Assembly: GCA_022059125.1 (NCBI GenBank)
Contig: JAEUWY010000004.1
Coordinates: 868,001 to 932,000 of the forward strand
Length of the DNA stretch: 64,000 nt
DNA from: Corynespora cassiicola
Lineage: Eukaryota; Ascomycota; Dothideomycetes; Pleosporales; Corynesporascaceae
Direction of reading: 5' to 3'
The notes beneath the pieces are model-generated. The model made no database searches. It saw only the letters and a list, made by a program, of their open reading frames with translations, and had not been told where the DNA came from. Below are positions 21,983-33,676 of the stretch, in pieces. Every line of letters begins with the position of its first letter. Within the stretch, counting starts at the first letter, position 1. The translations under genes and the position numbers were made by a program.

Positions 21983-23797
21983 CTATATGTACTTGTAAGG
22001 GTTCATGATACCGTTCTGGAATTGTCAACCTTGTTCCGAGTTTACCCAAGGGGCCACTTACCGGGTCATAAAGGTCCTTGATCTGCTTCATCAACTTAAT
22101 CATGGTCTCGCTTCGGCTGTAACCAATGTAGGCTTTCTTTGTGAAGCCCAGACCATGCTCGGCGCTGATGCTACCGTTTCTTGACTGTACCCACTCGTAT
22201 ACAAAGGGCTCAAGCTGCTTTTCCACTTCCTTGTTGTATCCCCTAACGGCGATGTTCAAGTGGAGATTGGCATCACCCATGTGGCCATAACCGAGAACGT
22301 CGACAACAGGGTAGGATTCGTCATCGCCAACAAGGCCGGCTTTGGTAAGACGTTCGCGGACGTCATCAACCAAGGCATACAATTCGGAGAGGGGAATCGA
22401 AAGGTCGTATTTGTACACTCCGCCCCAGTGGCCAAGACACTCTGTAATGCCTTCTCGCCACGACCAGAGTTCCGCAATCTGCGTCTGGTCTTGGGCCAAC
22501 ACACCATCCGACACAATTTCGCTTTCCATCACGTGCTCCAAGAAGGCCTGGAGTTTCTATGATTGATTAGCCGGGTACTCAGATTGAACTTGATGGCTCA
22601 CTAACCTCGCTATCATGATCAGTGTTGGAGCCGCTGGTCTCAATCAAGCAGTAGAAAGGATAGTTGCCCTCCAGAGGGTGCTTCTTTCCAGTAACCTTGT
22701 TGACGATGCCCTGGCTACGGCCATCCATGAGTTCAAATGCAGAAAGAATCTCCGAAAGTTGGACTTTTGCCTCGCGGAAAGCCTTCTTTGCTTGTTCAAA
22801 GCTCTCAAGACCAAAGATGGCGACGTTTATGGCTGGCGACCGTTGAGGGCAAATGATGGAAACCCCGGTTATAATACCAATAGTGCCTTCAGCACCGATG
22901 AAGAGTTGCTTAAGGTCGTAGCCGGTGTTGTTTTTCCTAAGAGTCGAGAGATCATCAACAATGGTTCCATCGGGCAGCACCGCCTCAATACCCAGGACAT
23001 TGCCGTGAAGACTGCCATATCGAAGGAGGCGAAGACCACCGGCGTTGGTGGCAACATTGCCGCCAATGTGGCACGAGCCTTTGGCACCGAGATCCAAGGG
23101 AAATATGAAGTTCTTTTCGGCCAGGAAGTTGTCGGCAACCTCGAGGATGACACCAGCATCAGCGACCAAGATGCCCGAGACATCGTCAAAAGACCTGATC
23201 TTGTCCATCTTTTGCATGTTGATGACAATCTCGTCAAAAACGGGAATAGAGCCTCCAACGAGACCGGTGTTGCCTCCCTGGGGGCACACGGCGAGTGTGT
23301 TGTCATTGCAGTACTTGAGAATCTTGCTGACTTCTTCGGTCGAGCTTGGCTTGAGGACAAGCTGAGAGTGGCCGCGGAACTTACGCATCCAGTCACTATT
23401 AAACGGCTCAATGTCTTCAGACGCATCCTTAGAGAAACCATCAATTACGGCCGATTCGGAGCCAAGCAGATCCTGAAAGTATTTCACGTGTTCTTGGGTG
23501 AGTTTTCCAAATTTGGAGTTCCTCTCCACCGGGTATCTGCAAGATTTAGAAACGGGTCGAGTATCGCGCATCGCATTGATCTACCTACGATTCCGAAGTA
23601 TACTTGATGGTCTTAGCGGGCGCAGCTCCACCCTTTACGGTCCCTTTCGCGTCCGGTTGGTGTGGCTCAGATGTTGCTGTGGTGGATCCAGTCCATCTGA
23701 TCTGAGCTGCCGGCCTCAGGTGCTGGACACCCAGGCGGGAGCGCGAAGAGAGCGCTGCACGTCGCATTGAAGCGACAAACCTCGCTGGAGCTGCCAT
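21983..23797 (-). CDS. Mitochondrial FAD-linked D-lactate / D-2-hydroxyglutarate dehydrogenase
   Basis: Four exons (23797-23589, 23536-22606, 22556-22062, 22015-21983) with introns of 52, 49 and 46 nt give 555 aa. The first exon encodes an Arg/Ala/Ser-rich mitochondrial presequence. The FAD-binding PCMH domain follows ([44 protein letters not shown]). The C-terminal FAD-oxidase domain has the metal site [13 protein letters not shown] and the AEHGLGF motif. The last 11-residue exon completes [12 protein letters not shown], a family-typical ending. The reaction is oxidation of a D-2-hydroxyacid to the 2-oxoacid, as in yeast DLD2/DLD3. Lactate and 2-hydroxyglutarate specificity cannot be separated by eye. 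It lies 272 bp from the divergent proteasome gene. Confidence 0.93.
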
Positions 23798-24069
23798 CAC
23801 GTTCAATGGCAGAAGAAGTTAAGAGTGGGGGAAAGTTTTGAAGCACTCTCTGGAGAAATCACGAATGATGACATAAGGCAGACTAGGATGGCACGGGTCA
23901 CATTGCTTGGCATTCTAGGCTGGAGACGACGCGGAAGCTCACACAGCTCCGACGATGAAGTAACGAGCCCAAACACCTCCCCGCCGCCTCGATTTCCTGC
24001 CTTCTTCTCTCAACCTCGCAAGCATTCTCTCCTCACGAGCTATCAAGAATCCGCACATAACATTCGACC
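23798..24069. promoter_or_regulatory. Divergent promoter, D-hydroxyacid dehydrogenase / proteasome alpha4
   Basis: A 272-bp spacer lies between opposite start codons. It must contain both core promoters. I found no TATA box. Confidence 0.55.
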
Positions 24070-25044
24070 ATGGCATCAGGCTACGATCGAGCTCTCTCAG
24101 GTATAAACACCCATGGCCTGCCCCACGAACCGCAGCTGATGTATGCGCTCAATAGTCTTCAGTCCTGATGGACACGTCTTCCAGGTCGAATATGCTCTGG
24201 AGGCCGTAAAGCGAGGTCCGTAAAGCTTACCCCTCACTCCAAGCACTCCATAACCAACGCATCACAGGTACCTGCGCTGTCGGCGTTAAGGGCGCCGACA
24301 TTGTCGTCCTCGGATGCGAGAAGAGGTCAGCGATGAAATTGCAGGACACCCGAATCACACCCTCGAAGATCTGCCTCGTCGATAACCACGTTGCCCTTGC
24401 CTTTGCAGGACTGAATGCCGATGCCCGCATCCTCGTCGACAAGGCCCGCCTGGAGGCACAGTCACATCGTCTGACGGTCGAGGACCCCGTTTCAATAGAA
24501 TACATCACGAAATACGTTGCCGGAGTTCAGCAGAGGTACACACAGAGTGGTGGTGTCAGGCCGTTCGGTATTAGCACGCTGATTGTGGGCTTCGACCCCA
24601 ACGACAAGACCCCGCGTTTGTACCAGACTGAGCCATCTGGCATTTACTCGGCATGGTAGGGGAAAACGCATGAGTCTTAAAGGCAGATATGGCTCACACT
24701 TTTATAGGAAAGCAAACGCCATTGGCCGATCGAGCAAGACAGTCCGCGAGTTCCTTGAACGCAACCACAAGGCCGACATGGACCGGGAGGAGACGATCAA
24801 GCTGACAGTCAAGTCACTGCTGGAGGTTGTGCAGACGGGAGCGAAGAACATTGAGATTGCCATCATGGCGCCCGGAAAGCCGCTCGAGATGCTGCCGGTG
24901 GAGGACATTGAGAAGTACGTGGAGAACATCAACACGGAGAAGCAGGAAGAGGCAGCGAACCGGAGACCCGGACGCACTCCCGGCACGGGCACGGCTGCAA
25001 TCCTCACGCGGCCAGCCGGCGAGGGCTCTGGCTCCGGTGCATAG
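24070..25044 (+). CDS. PRE6: 20S proteasome subunit alpha 4
   Basis: Four exons (24070-24100, 24156-24215, 24268-24655, 24708-25044) with introns of 55, 52 and 52 nt encode 271 aa. The N-terminus [17 protein letters not shown] and the block [17 protein letters not shown] are the alpha-subunit signature, and the alpha4 paralogue is indicated by [35 protein letters not shown] and [14 protein letters not shown]. The protein is a structural ring subunit of the 20S core, without a catalytic threonine. The C-terminal tail after TEKQEEA is a lineage-specific Arg/Gly/Thr-rich extension. The first coding exon is only 31 nt. All junctions keep frame. Confidence 0.96.
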
Positions 25045-25305
25045 AGAGGGCACGAATGATGGTGACGGACAGGCGCATGAATAGCATTGGCGTCCGGATG
25101 GTAGACGTTTGGGATCTGTGAAAAGTACAGACATGATGGCTAGTGCTCAGAAATAAATGGCATACCTAGCACATGCTCCCACGCGAGTCTTGCTCTCCCG
25201 CCACCCACACCGCGCAGGTTCCGGCACCCCGCTCCCTGCGGACAGTCCATGACCCCAGATGTTCTCTGATTCTTTTTTATTTCACCCATCTCCATGCTTG
25301 TTGTT

Positions 25306-25949
25306 TCATCCCAGCCTGTCCGACGCATCCTTGACGTTGAATATTGACCTCTCCGTCTCGCCACGGACACGTTCGTCCTTGAGCATCCTAAATGTGGGGT
25401 CAGTCCCAGGTTCCCATGGCATTCCCATGATGGACAAGGTGGGTGTTCCATACCTGGCGTCCTTGCGGACGTCCTCGCCTTCTACCTGCAGTTTAGCCTG
25501 GGGGGTCACGGCGTCGAGCACGAAGTGGTTGTCGCAGTTGGGGCAGTACTCGTCACTCGAGGCAGTCAGCTCCGCCATTCAGACCCAAGGTGATGTATGT
25601 GTGCCGTCGTACCTCTCCTCAAACTCGCGCGCATCCTTGCGGAAGCACTTTTTGCACTTCTTGCAGGCAAAGATCATCTCAAACGTCTGCTGCAGCTGGT
25701 GGTCGGCCGTCTCCTGGTGGCATTCTGCGCAGTCGAACCACTTGCGGCCTGCAAAATTACTACTCTGCACATGCACTGGACTAGGGCTGGGGGGCGGGCG
25801 GCGTACAGCATGGCGCGCGGATGGCGACTTGAGCGTTGAGAACGTGTTTGCTGCGGCGGAGGTCAGCGCGGAGGTGCCTGCGGGGGTCTGGGATTGGGCT
25901 TGTGGCGGGCCTGGACGTGGGCGAGGGTGAGGGCGAGGGCGTACCACAT
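25306..25949 (-). CDS. CHY zinc-finger protein, five exons including a 5-nt first coding exon
   Basis: Proposed exons: 25949-25945, 25850-25807, 25748-25613, 25555-25454 and 25387-25306 (introns 94, 58, 57 and 66 nt), 122 aa. The start ATG-TG splices to C-AAA-CAC to give MCKHVLNAQVAIRAPCC, then RKWFDCAECHQE, FACKKCKKCFRKD and DEYCPNCDNHFVL. These are the paired Cys/His ligands of a CHY-type zinc finger, as in Pirh2 and yeast Hot13. The tail ends RSIFNVKDASDRLG. The frame fits at all four junctions, and CTGAC lies upstream of the first acceptor. In frame upstream of the ATG there is an open stretch back to 26297, so a longer N-terminus is possible but has no conserved look. The precise function is unknown; zinc binding is likely. 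Confidence 0.85.
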
Positions 25950-26611
25950 GATGGAGTCGTCGGGCGCGGGGGCTGTTGTTTTTTTCCCTCCTGGTCTGTT
26001 TGGCGTGGCGGCCCAGGGCACGGGTCCGTGGTGATTGCAGTGTCGACGGGCAGGGAGCTGGGGGGTGGGAAAGTTTGCGGCCGTGTCTGCCCAAGCCAAG
26101 CCCGGCGCCGTGAATGCGAACGTCAGCCCGCCCGCCGCAGCACCAGCACCCAACACCCAGCAGAACCACTCCACTCCACGCCCGCTCCTTGACGCCTGCT
26201 CGCCCGCCCCGTGCCTGCCCTCACGCTCCCTTTGCTCGCCCGGTGCCTTCTTGCCCGCCTCCTCCGCAGACTCGCTGCGGGACGCTCCCTGAAACACTCT
26301 GCCCGGGTGCCACCAGGCATTCCCCGCCTAATCCGGTATTCCTCGCTGTCGAGCATTCTTAGACCACCACGCGTCCCAAGGGGCTTTTCCACGGTCGCTG
26401 TCGCTCCCCTCGAGCCTATATCCCTCGCTGCCATTCTTCGCCGCACGGCTTCACGCTCGCTCCGCAGTGGCCCCCGCCGCATGATCGCCGCCGGGCCCAG
26501 GTCTGCCATTCCTCGACGCCCGCTGCCCGCCCTCAATGGGAACACGTCCCCGGAGGTCCATGAGCAACTGTAAATTGCCATCTGGTGCTGGTTGACGCGG
26601 CGGCACACATC
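25950..26611. promoter_or_regulatory. Divergent GC-rich promoter region, CHY gene / 5-phosphatase
   Basis: A 662-bp GC-rich spacer lies between opposite starts. Open frames on both strands reflect high GC and not genes. No clear TATA element was seen. Confidence 0.5.
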
Positions 26612-29600
26612 ATGGTGCCCCCTCAGGAGGAGAACACTGATGGCTCGTCCATCGTAAGCTGGCCGCCTTTGCGCGTCCCCAAATTGTTGACTGACAAGCA
26701 ACGTAGAAGCCAGTGTCGTCGCTCCGCAGCCACTTCGAGAACATGCTCAATGCGAACAAGTCGCCCGCGCCGCCGACTCCGCGTCAACCCTCCCCCGCCG
26801 CTGCCGCCGACCGCCTCGCCATGCCCGAGGACCAGAACAGGAGGGCCGACCGTAGGATATCGCTGGACATGCCTCGCGAGAACGGAGGCAACGCTTCCAC
26901 CTCCAGTCTCTCGGATAACAATGGCACTGGCTCGTCCACTCCGCGGGGGAGGACTTTGCGCGCGCCTTGGAGCAACCCAAAGCCCCGGCCGACGTCCATG
27001 GTGGCCTTCTCCCCATCCCCTCCCCGATCCTCCACCAAGTCTCCTCCAAAGGTCATGGTGCAGTCGCCCCGATCACCTCCCAAGAATTCACCCAGGACCT
27101 CTGATACGCAACTCCACTCTCCGCTGCCTGCGCGGGGCCACGCACATGGTGCTCTTGATTCTCCCACCGCGAATGTCCCTCCACAGCCGGGCGCAAAGTC
27201 ATTCAAGATTCCTAGTCGGAATGCGACACCAGGTCTAGAGTCCAGACCGCTGTTCCCGCCCAATTCTTCGTCTGTAGCCGCCGCCCAAGCCGACCCACGC
27301 AAGAGCGGTACGTTCGAGCGACCAGCTGCCTCTGCGCCGCCCGTACCGCCGCCTGTAAATCGCGCTGGCAAACCGAAGATTCCGAGCAAGTCACACTCCG
27401 TGGAACCTGCCATGAGGAAGACATTGGCCCCAGACCCAGCTATAGATGGCATGGAGGAGCGCGTGTCACCCTTCAGCACCCCACCAAGCAGCAACGAGGG
27501 CAGCGTCAAGGGAGAGCCATCTCCGCCCATGATCCCGGGCTTTTCACAACCCAAAAGCTCGGCCTCCAGAGATGGCTACTTTTCTCCACCCCCTGTACAC
27601 CAATCTTTTGCCGAAAAGATGCCCCCACCCCACCGTAGCACTGGCGGGCAGCCGATCAAGAAGCCCATTCTTTCCCATAAGCATTCGGTCAGTGATCTTC
27701 CCGAGGATAGACCTGCCTTGCCCATGCGTCGGGAAAAAGACAACATGGACCTGAGAAAGAGCATGATAATCCAACGGCCTGTGCCCCCCGAGCCTCCTGT
27801 GCGGAGGTCGATGGATGCTTTCAGGCCTTCTGCGCTCGTCGAGGAAACTAACAACAAGTTTCTACCGCCGCCAAAGCGGGCGCAGTCAGTTGCGGCACCT
27901 AGTGCGTCTGGCCCAGGGAAGTCGCTCGAACCGCCGAAACCACCTCCACCGCGGAATTCCGGCGAGATGAAGAGGCCAACCCAGTTCCAGGCCCAAGCAC
28001 AGGCGCCTCTTTCTGTTCCATATTCCTACGATTCGGACGAAGAAGACTCCTCTTCAGAAAAACCCTCGACTGTGCTAACGGACTACCCTGATTCGTCGCA
28101 GGCTAATCGTCGGCCTCCTGTTTTTGACAATGATCGTTCATCAATACCCACGGGCTATGACACCAAGCTTTTCGCCATATGCGGCGAATACATCTGCACG
28201 ACTGGCTATGTCACCAACGTGTGGAACGTGTTAGATGGTAGGCTTTTAATGACTCATAGCCATGGAGAAACGGTCAAGGCCACATCTGTCGCGTTCAGGC
28301 CTGCCAAAGACGTCGAGGATGAGGGCAAGCGACTCTGGCTGGGTACAAATACTGGCGAGATGCTAGAAATTGACATCCCCACACAGAGTGTAGTGGAAGC
28401 CAAGACCAACGCTCACACGCGTTGCGCCATTATCAAGATATTCCGATATGCATCAGAAATGTGGTCGCTCGATGATGATGGAAAGATTCACATTTGGATG
28501 TCAGACGAGCTAGGCACGCCCACCCTCAAACAAACACCATTCACGTATCGTGTGCCAAAAGGACATACCTTCTCCATCATCTCTGGCTCACAGTTATGGA
28601 TCGCCTTTGGCAAAGAGCTCAGGGTGTACAACCGCACTACCGACAACAACTATTTCCAACAAATGACTCACGGCGGCCTGTCCCAACTCAATGTGGGAGA
28701 AGTCACATCGGGAGCGATCATCAGCAGTCAACCCGACCGCGTTTATTTTGGGCACAACGACGGCAAAATCACCGTCTATGCGAAAAAGAATTTTGACTGC
28801 CTGGGCATAATCAACGTCAGCTTGTATAAAATCAGTTCTTTAGTTGGAGTAGGCGATCATCTTTGGGCCGGATACAGCACTGGCATGATCTACGTCTATG
28901 ACACAACCAGTACACCCTGGAAAGTCTTGAAAGACTGGAAGGCGCACGAAAAACCAATTGCGGGCATTGTTGCCGATAGAACAAGCATTTGGAAATTAGA
29001 CAGGTTCCAGGTCGCGTCTTTGGGTACTGACAACATGTTGCGCATATGGGACGGAATGTTGAGGGAGGATTGGCTAGGTGAGTTCTTTGCACAGTTGTTA
29101 TTCGGATACATATACCAACATCTCACTAGAATCTCGTATGTCGCAACAAGATGCAGAGTACTGCGACTTCCGGGAAATCTCAGCGGTTGTCATGACATGG
29201 AATGCTGGCGCTTCAAAGCCAACCACGCTGCGGCAGAACAACCAGGACCAGACCTTTTTCCGGGAGTTGATCCAGCCCCAAGACCCGCCCGATATCCTCG
29301 TGTTTGGTTTCCAGGAGCTAGTTGACTTGGAGGACAAGAAAATAACGGCGAAGAGCTTGTTCAAAAAGAAGAAGAAGAAACACGACGCAGACACGGAGCA
29401 CATGTCCCATCAGTACAGGGCATGGCGCGATCACCTGATTCGTGTTCTGGATGAACACGCACCCAGAGCGAATTATACGCTCCTCCACACGTCGAACTTG
29501 GTTGGATTGTTCACGTGCATATTTGTGAAGGCGTCGGAGCGGCCAAAGATCCGCGATGTATGCGGTGCAGAGATCAAGCTGGGCTTTAGCGGTCGCGTTG

Positions 29601-30395
29601 GAAACAAGGGCGCCCTTGTCGTCCGCTTCTTCATTGACGACTCCTCCCTCTGTTTTATCAACTGCCATCTTGCGGCTGGGCAGACTCAAACCACGCACCG
29701 AAATAACGATGCCGCTACCATCATGGAGGCGGAGCCACTGCCGCGGAATCGATCGCCATCGGATTGCGCCAACTACTTTGTCGGCGGCGGCAATGGATCG
29801 ATGATTCTTGATCACGAAATTTGTATTTTGAACGGCGACCTCAACTACCGCATCGACTCCATGACTCGCAACAACGTCATTGATGCAGTTAAGCAAGGCA
29901 ATTTGCCCAAGCTCCTCGACCGAGACCAGTTATTGTTGTCTCGCAAGCGAAACCCCGGGTTCCGGCTGCGTGCTTTCAACGAAAACCCAATAACCTTTGC
30001 GCCCACGTACAAGTATGATGTGGGCACCGACACATACGACACATCGGAGAAGAAGCGTTCCCCAGCCTGGTGCGACCGGCTGCTCTATCGGGGCCTGGGT
30101 AAGATCAAACAAACCGAATACCGGCGGCACGACGTTGTCAAAGTCAGCGACCACAGGCCAGTGAGCGGCAGGTTCAAGATCAGAGTGAAGACCATCAGCT
30201 CAAAGAAACAAGAAGCGGCCCGGGACAAAGCCGAGGTGGAGTTCGAGGCCGTGAAGCGGAGGATTGCTGGCGATATCAAGTGAGTGCATACGAGTCTGTG
30301 AGCAATGCTGAAAGCTGACGTGTATTAGGCTTGACTATTTGATCAACGTCTTTGGGTTGTCGGCCAAGGAAGCACAGCGGTTGCTCAAGGGTTGA
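26612..30395 (+). CDS. Inositol polyphosphate 5-phosphatase with WD-type propeller
   Basis: Four exons (26612-26653, 26707-29077, 29130-30279, 30329-30395) with introns of 53, 52 and 49 nt give 1,209 aa. Residues 1-470 are Pro/Ser-rich and probably disordered. About 480-800 are beta-propeller repeats (LWLGTNTGEMLEI, VYFGHNDGKITVY, LWAGYSTGMIYVYD). About 820-1180 are the catalytic domain, with TWNAG, FGFQELV, GRVGNKGALVV, NCHLAAGQ, LNGDLNYRID, SPAWCDRLLYRG and VSDHRPVSGRF. The enzyme should remove the 5-phosphate from inositol phosphates or phosphoinositides and act in membrane and actin traffic. The tail LDYLINVFGLSAKEAQRLLKG is encoded by a 67-nt last exon. The architecture matches fungal and plant (FRA3-like) WD-containing 5-phosphatases. 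Confidence 0.93.
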
Positions 30396-30860
30396 AGTAG
30401 TCGAAGATGGAACGCTACGTAGTCTCGGCGACGAAAGTGTAATTACGCCAATACTCTTGGATTGACAGGATAGTGCTCTTGTCAGCTTTGCACACCGCTT
30501 CGGATCTCATCCAGTTGGCCAATTGAAGCGGCGTGGGCAGCGTACGATTGGCGAGCAGCCGCATTCTAGGAGGTTGACAGGAGCGCTTCGGCAAGGTTGT
30601 CTGAGCGTTCTGCACGAGTGGAAGCTGATTGGACAAAGCGCAGTATGCAATTGTCGTACATGTGCAGCCTGCATCGAGGATGATGGGCGGAGCGGAGAGG
30701 TTGGAGTGATGCGATGTCAGGTGCTAGCGTGTGAATCATGGTGACGTCAAGCACGCGTACCAAAAAGAAGTTCACCCATCCAAATAAATACAATTGACTC
30801 GTTGGGAGAGCAGGGCCATCCGCTCCCAATTCACCCTCGTTCTCATCGTGGTTGTTCTTC
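30396..30860. other. Intergenic, no gene seen
   Basis: The 3' flank of the phosphatase and promoter of the GFA gene. Open stretches on both strands here have no support. Confidence 0.5.
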
Positions 30861-31673
30861 ATGCCCTTGGCTGCAACTGCTCTCCGCCGCCTAACACCTA
30901 CAAGCTCCCTGTTGCGACCGGCCTCCATTTCTCGCACTAGTCTGACAGGAGTCTATCTCACGCGACACCAACCATTCGCAATGGACAAGAATCAGGCACG
31001 TGGCGAGTCGACCACTGGCATCTCTCAGTGGAAGCAGCGCGCTCCCTACCGCGTGCACGAGCCCAACGAGAAGTTTGACGTCAAGTACGAGGCCAACTGC
31101 CACTGCGGAAAAGTAAAGTACCAGCTCTCGCGTCGTGAGCCTCTCGATAGCAAGCTATGCCATTGTACCACTTGCCAGACACAGCATGGTACGTCGTTGC
31201 ACCCAAGCTTTTTCCCCAAGCCCCTGCCCAGAGGCCGCGACACTAACACAATTGCAGCCGCGCCCTTCCAGTGGGCAGCCATCTTCCACAAAGAAGACAT
31301 CAACTTCACAAATGGCCATCATGACCTGGAGTGGTATGATCCGACCGAGAAGTCGATCGAGCACAAGCTGCCCTGCAAGGTGCGATGCTCGTACTGCCAC
31401 TCGCCCATCATGGACGAGGGGCGGAATATGATTCTTCTATTCCCCTCTCTCATTCATTTAAAGTCGGATGAGGATAAGGCCTTCTTCAAGCCGAGATGCC
31501 ACATGTTCTACGGACAGCGCGTAATGGATATCCCGGACGGGTTGCCCAAGTGGTCGAGTTTGAACAACGATAGCGAATTGATCGAGGACAGTCCCCCGGA
31601 GATGGTCAAGGAAAATGAGCGGAAGAGGGAGGAAGAGAGGAAAAAGAGGTTTGAGAAGGGCGAGAATGAGTAA
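30861..31673 (+). CDS. GFA-domain (glutathione-dependent formaldehyde-activating enzyme-like) protein
   Basis: Two exons (30861-31188, 31258-31673) with a 69-nt intron encode 247 aa. The zinc ligands of the Mss4-like fold are visible: NCHCGKVKYQLS, LCHCTTCQTQH, and CKVRCSYCHSPIMDEG. The block APFQWAAIFHKEDINF is typical of the family. From the first ATG the N-terminus (MPLAATALRRLTPTSSLL) resembles a mitochondrial presequence; a second ATG at 30981 (MDKNQARG) would give a cytosolic form. The C-terminal 30 residues are highly charged Lys/Glu. True formaldehyde chemistry is not established for most fungal members, so the substrate is open. Confidence 0.88.
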   Translation: MPLAATALRRLTPTSSLLRPASISRTSLTGVYLTRHQPFAMDKNQARGESTTGISQWKQRAPYRVHEPNEKFDVKYEANCHCGKVKYQLSRREPLDSKLCHCTTCQTQHGTSLHPSFFPKPLPRGRDTNTIAAAPFQWAAIFHKEDINFTNGHHDLEWYDPTEKSIEHKLPCKVRCSYCHSPIMDEGRNMILLFPSLIHLKSDEDKAFFKPRCHMFYGQRVMDIPDGLPKWSSLNNDSELIEDSPPEMVKENERKREEERKKRFEKGENE

Positions 31674-32190
31674 GCAGTGCAGGAGGCGGAGTTGAGGCGT
31701 TTTGGGGCATGTGCCGCAATGGGTGCCGCAATGACGGGGCGTCACGAGGCTGTTCGCAGGATTCCAAGTATCAAGGGCAAGAAACAAAAAGAATCACAGT
31801 CCTTCTTTGTACAAGAGTGAGCTTCCAGCTTCTGAGACCCGTAATCCCTGGGGATTCTGCAAACTTCGCCGTCCGGGGTGACCAGTTGGTCGGCTAAGCC
31901 AGTGGACATCGCTTTGGCAAGCAACAACCCTGTGCCATGATCCAGGCAGTCACGACCGTGCTGGCTGTATCTTTTAAAAAGCCACCGTAGGCTTGTTGAA
32001 ATCACCCACATAAAAAGGCCGTGTCTCTTTCACACAAGATCTCATCCCTTGGGCCGGTATAAAAGCTTCTGCCCTCGGTTCCACCCCCTTCTTTCTTTCT
32101 TCCTCACCTCCATCCACCTCGATTTCCAAGCCAAGCCAGCACACCCCTCTTTTTCGGCGATCGCTTACCCCCCTTGCTATCCTGGACACG
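31674..32190. promoter_or_regulatory. Promoter of the duplicated-domain secreted gene
   Basis: A TATAAAAG box lies at 32058-32065, about 126 bp before the ATG. It is followed by a CT-rich tract (about 32085-32130) and runs of C and T up to the start, a common arrangement for strongly expressed fungal genes. The remainder of the spacer shows no gene. Confidence 0.6.
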
Positions 32191-33676
32191 ATGAAGTGGC
32201 TCTCAGTGCTTGTCGCTACGGCATGCGCCGCTTTGGTCGCTGCTGCGCCCACTGAGCGTGGCCATCAAGGTATATTTCCAACCTTGGAACATATACTACG
32301 TTCATTCCACCGTCAAATGACTCACAAGATTATCTGTAGATATCGCCCGCTCTGTCAACAACATCCAGTCTGTGGCTCGACACTTCGAAGTTTCTAGCCC
32401 TGTCAATATATCCGTCAATGACCGCCGTGGCTATGAGTACGTGGAGCTCGAGCTGGGTCACTACAAGCGCAACATTGGCGATTTGACTGGGTCTGCGCTT
32501 TACGGCGTCATCCACGAGTGTCTTTCGGAGCTTTGTCAGAAGGACAATAAATGCGGCAGGGACATCAAATTCCCGGTCAGTACAGTCAAGACCAGCAAGC
32601 AGTATGGAGCCCGGATTTCCAGGGAGGATGTGATCATCACCGTCGCTAGCGCTTGGTGGGATAACAACAATGTCATCAGGAATCTTCTCATAGGGTCCAT
32701 CGCTTCTGCAGCTCAACGAATGAGTGAGGATGAAAAGAACTGCATGTGGTTCGATGGCTACTACTATTTCGGACACCAGCGCACTCACTATTGCAACATG
32801 GGCAACCACATTCAGGCCAAGGCTGCCACCAATGAGCACACCTACTACATGGACGTCTACTTCAAGTCCACCGATAACTGGGGAAACTACGACTGCATTG
32901 CAATCCAGGAGGCTGTTAGTCATGATCTGGATCGTTTGAAGTCTGAATTTTCTCAAGCGCTCGGCAAAAAGGACGTGGGCCGACTTGCTCATTGCACTTA
33001 CCACACCAAGCGGGATCTTGAAGGATTTGAGGTCCCCAAACAGGCTGGTGAACCTGCTGCCACCCGTAGCCTCTCCGTCCGTGGCCCCGAACCCGCTGGT
33101 CCCGAATTCTTTGTTGAAATCGACATGAACACCAAGAGCCAAAACATCGGCGACTTGCGCGGCCCCCCAATGTATGACATGATCTACAAGGCTCTCCTTC
33201 AACTATGTCCGCTCTCCTCCAAGAAAGACAACTTCTTCCACAAGAACTGCCTTGGCCACAACGGGCAAATGTACGTGGATCGCTGGGTCTCAGCCAAGGG
33301 CCGATACGATCCCGAGCCCTTCACCATTAGGGTGGAGGATGCCTGGCATGACAATGATGAGATGCGCCGCCTCTTTATCGGAGCCGTTGCTGGCGCCGTG
33401 CAGGCGATGAGCGAAAACGACAAGAACTGCCAAGAGTATGAGAAGAACGGGAACAAGAGGCTTGGGTGCAGTATCGCAAATCGGGTGCGTGTGCGTGCGC
33501 AGACGGACAAGCGCGCCTACTGGCTGCAAGTCACGTTCGAGGCTCCGGATATCGTGGCGGATTTTCAATGCGAATCTTCAGTTAGAGGCGTGAACAAGTA
33601 TTTGCAGACGTTGATGCCGGAGTGGCAGGGCCAGATGTGGGTTCCAGTGAACAGGAAGACGCATTGCACGCCTTAG
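32191..33676 (+). CDS. Secreted protein with two copies of a six-cysteine module
   Basis: Two exons (32191-32269, 32340-33676) with a 70-nt intron give 471 aa. Residues 1-19 are a signal peptide (WLSVLVATACAALVAAAP). Two homologous modules follow, about residues 60-248 and 283-469. Matching segments are NIGDLTGSALYGVIHECL with NIGDLRGPPMYDMIYKAL, AWWDNNNVIRNLLIGS with AWHDNDEMRRLFIGA, and MSEDEKNC with MSENDKNC. Six cysteines align between the copies, suggesting three disulfides each. The linker contains a dibasic KR (HTKRDLEG), a possible Kex2 site separating the modules. I do not recognise the fold or function. A secreted, disulfide-stabilised protein acting outside the cell is inferred. 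Confidence 0.85.

Noticed and set aside
22615..23607. 330-codon plus-strand open frame
   Set aside because: It lies exactly antisense to the FAD-linked dehydrogenase, whose spliced protein has clear family motifs. The antisense frame shows none.
25863..26297. In-frame N-terminal extension of the CHY protein
   Set aside because: It is low-complexity and GC-driven, with no family-like text. The ATG at 25949 gives the conserved MCKH start directly.
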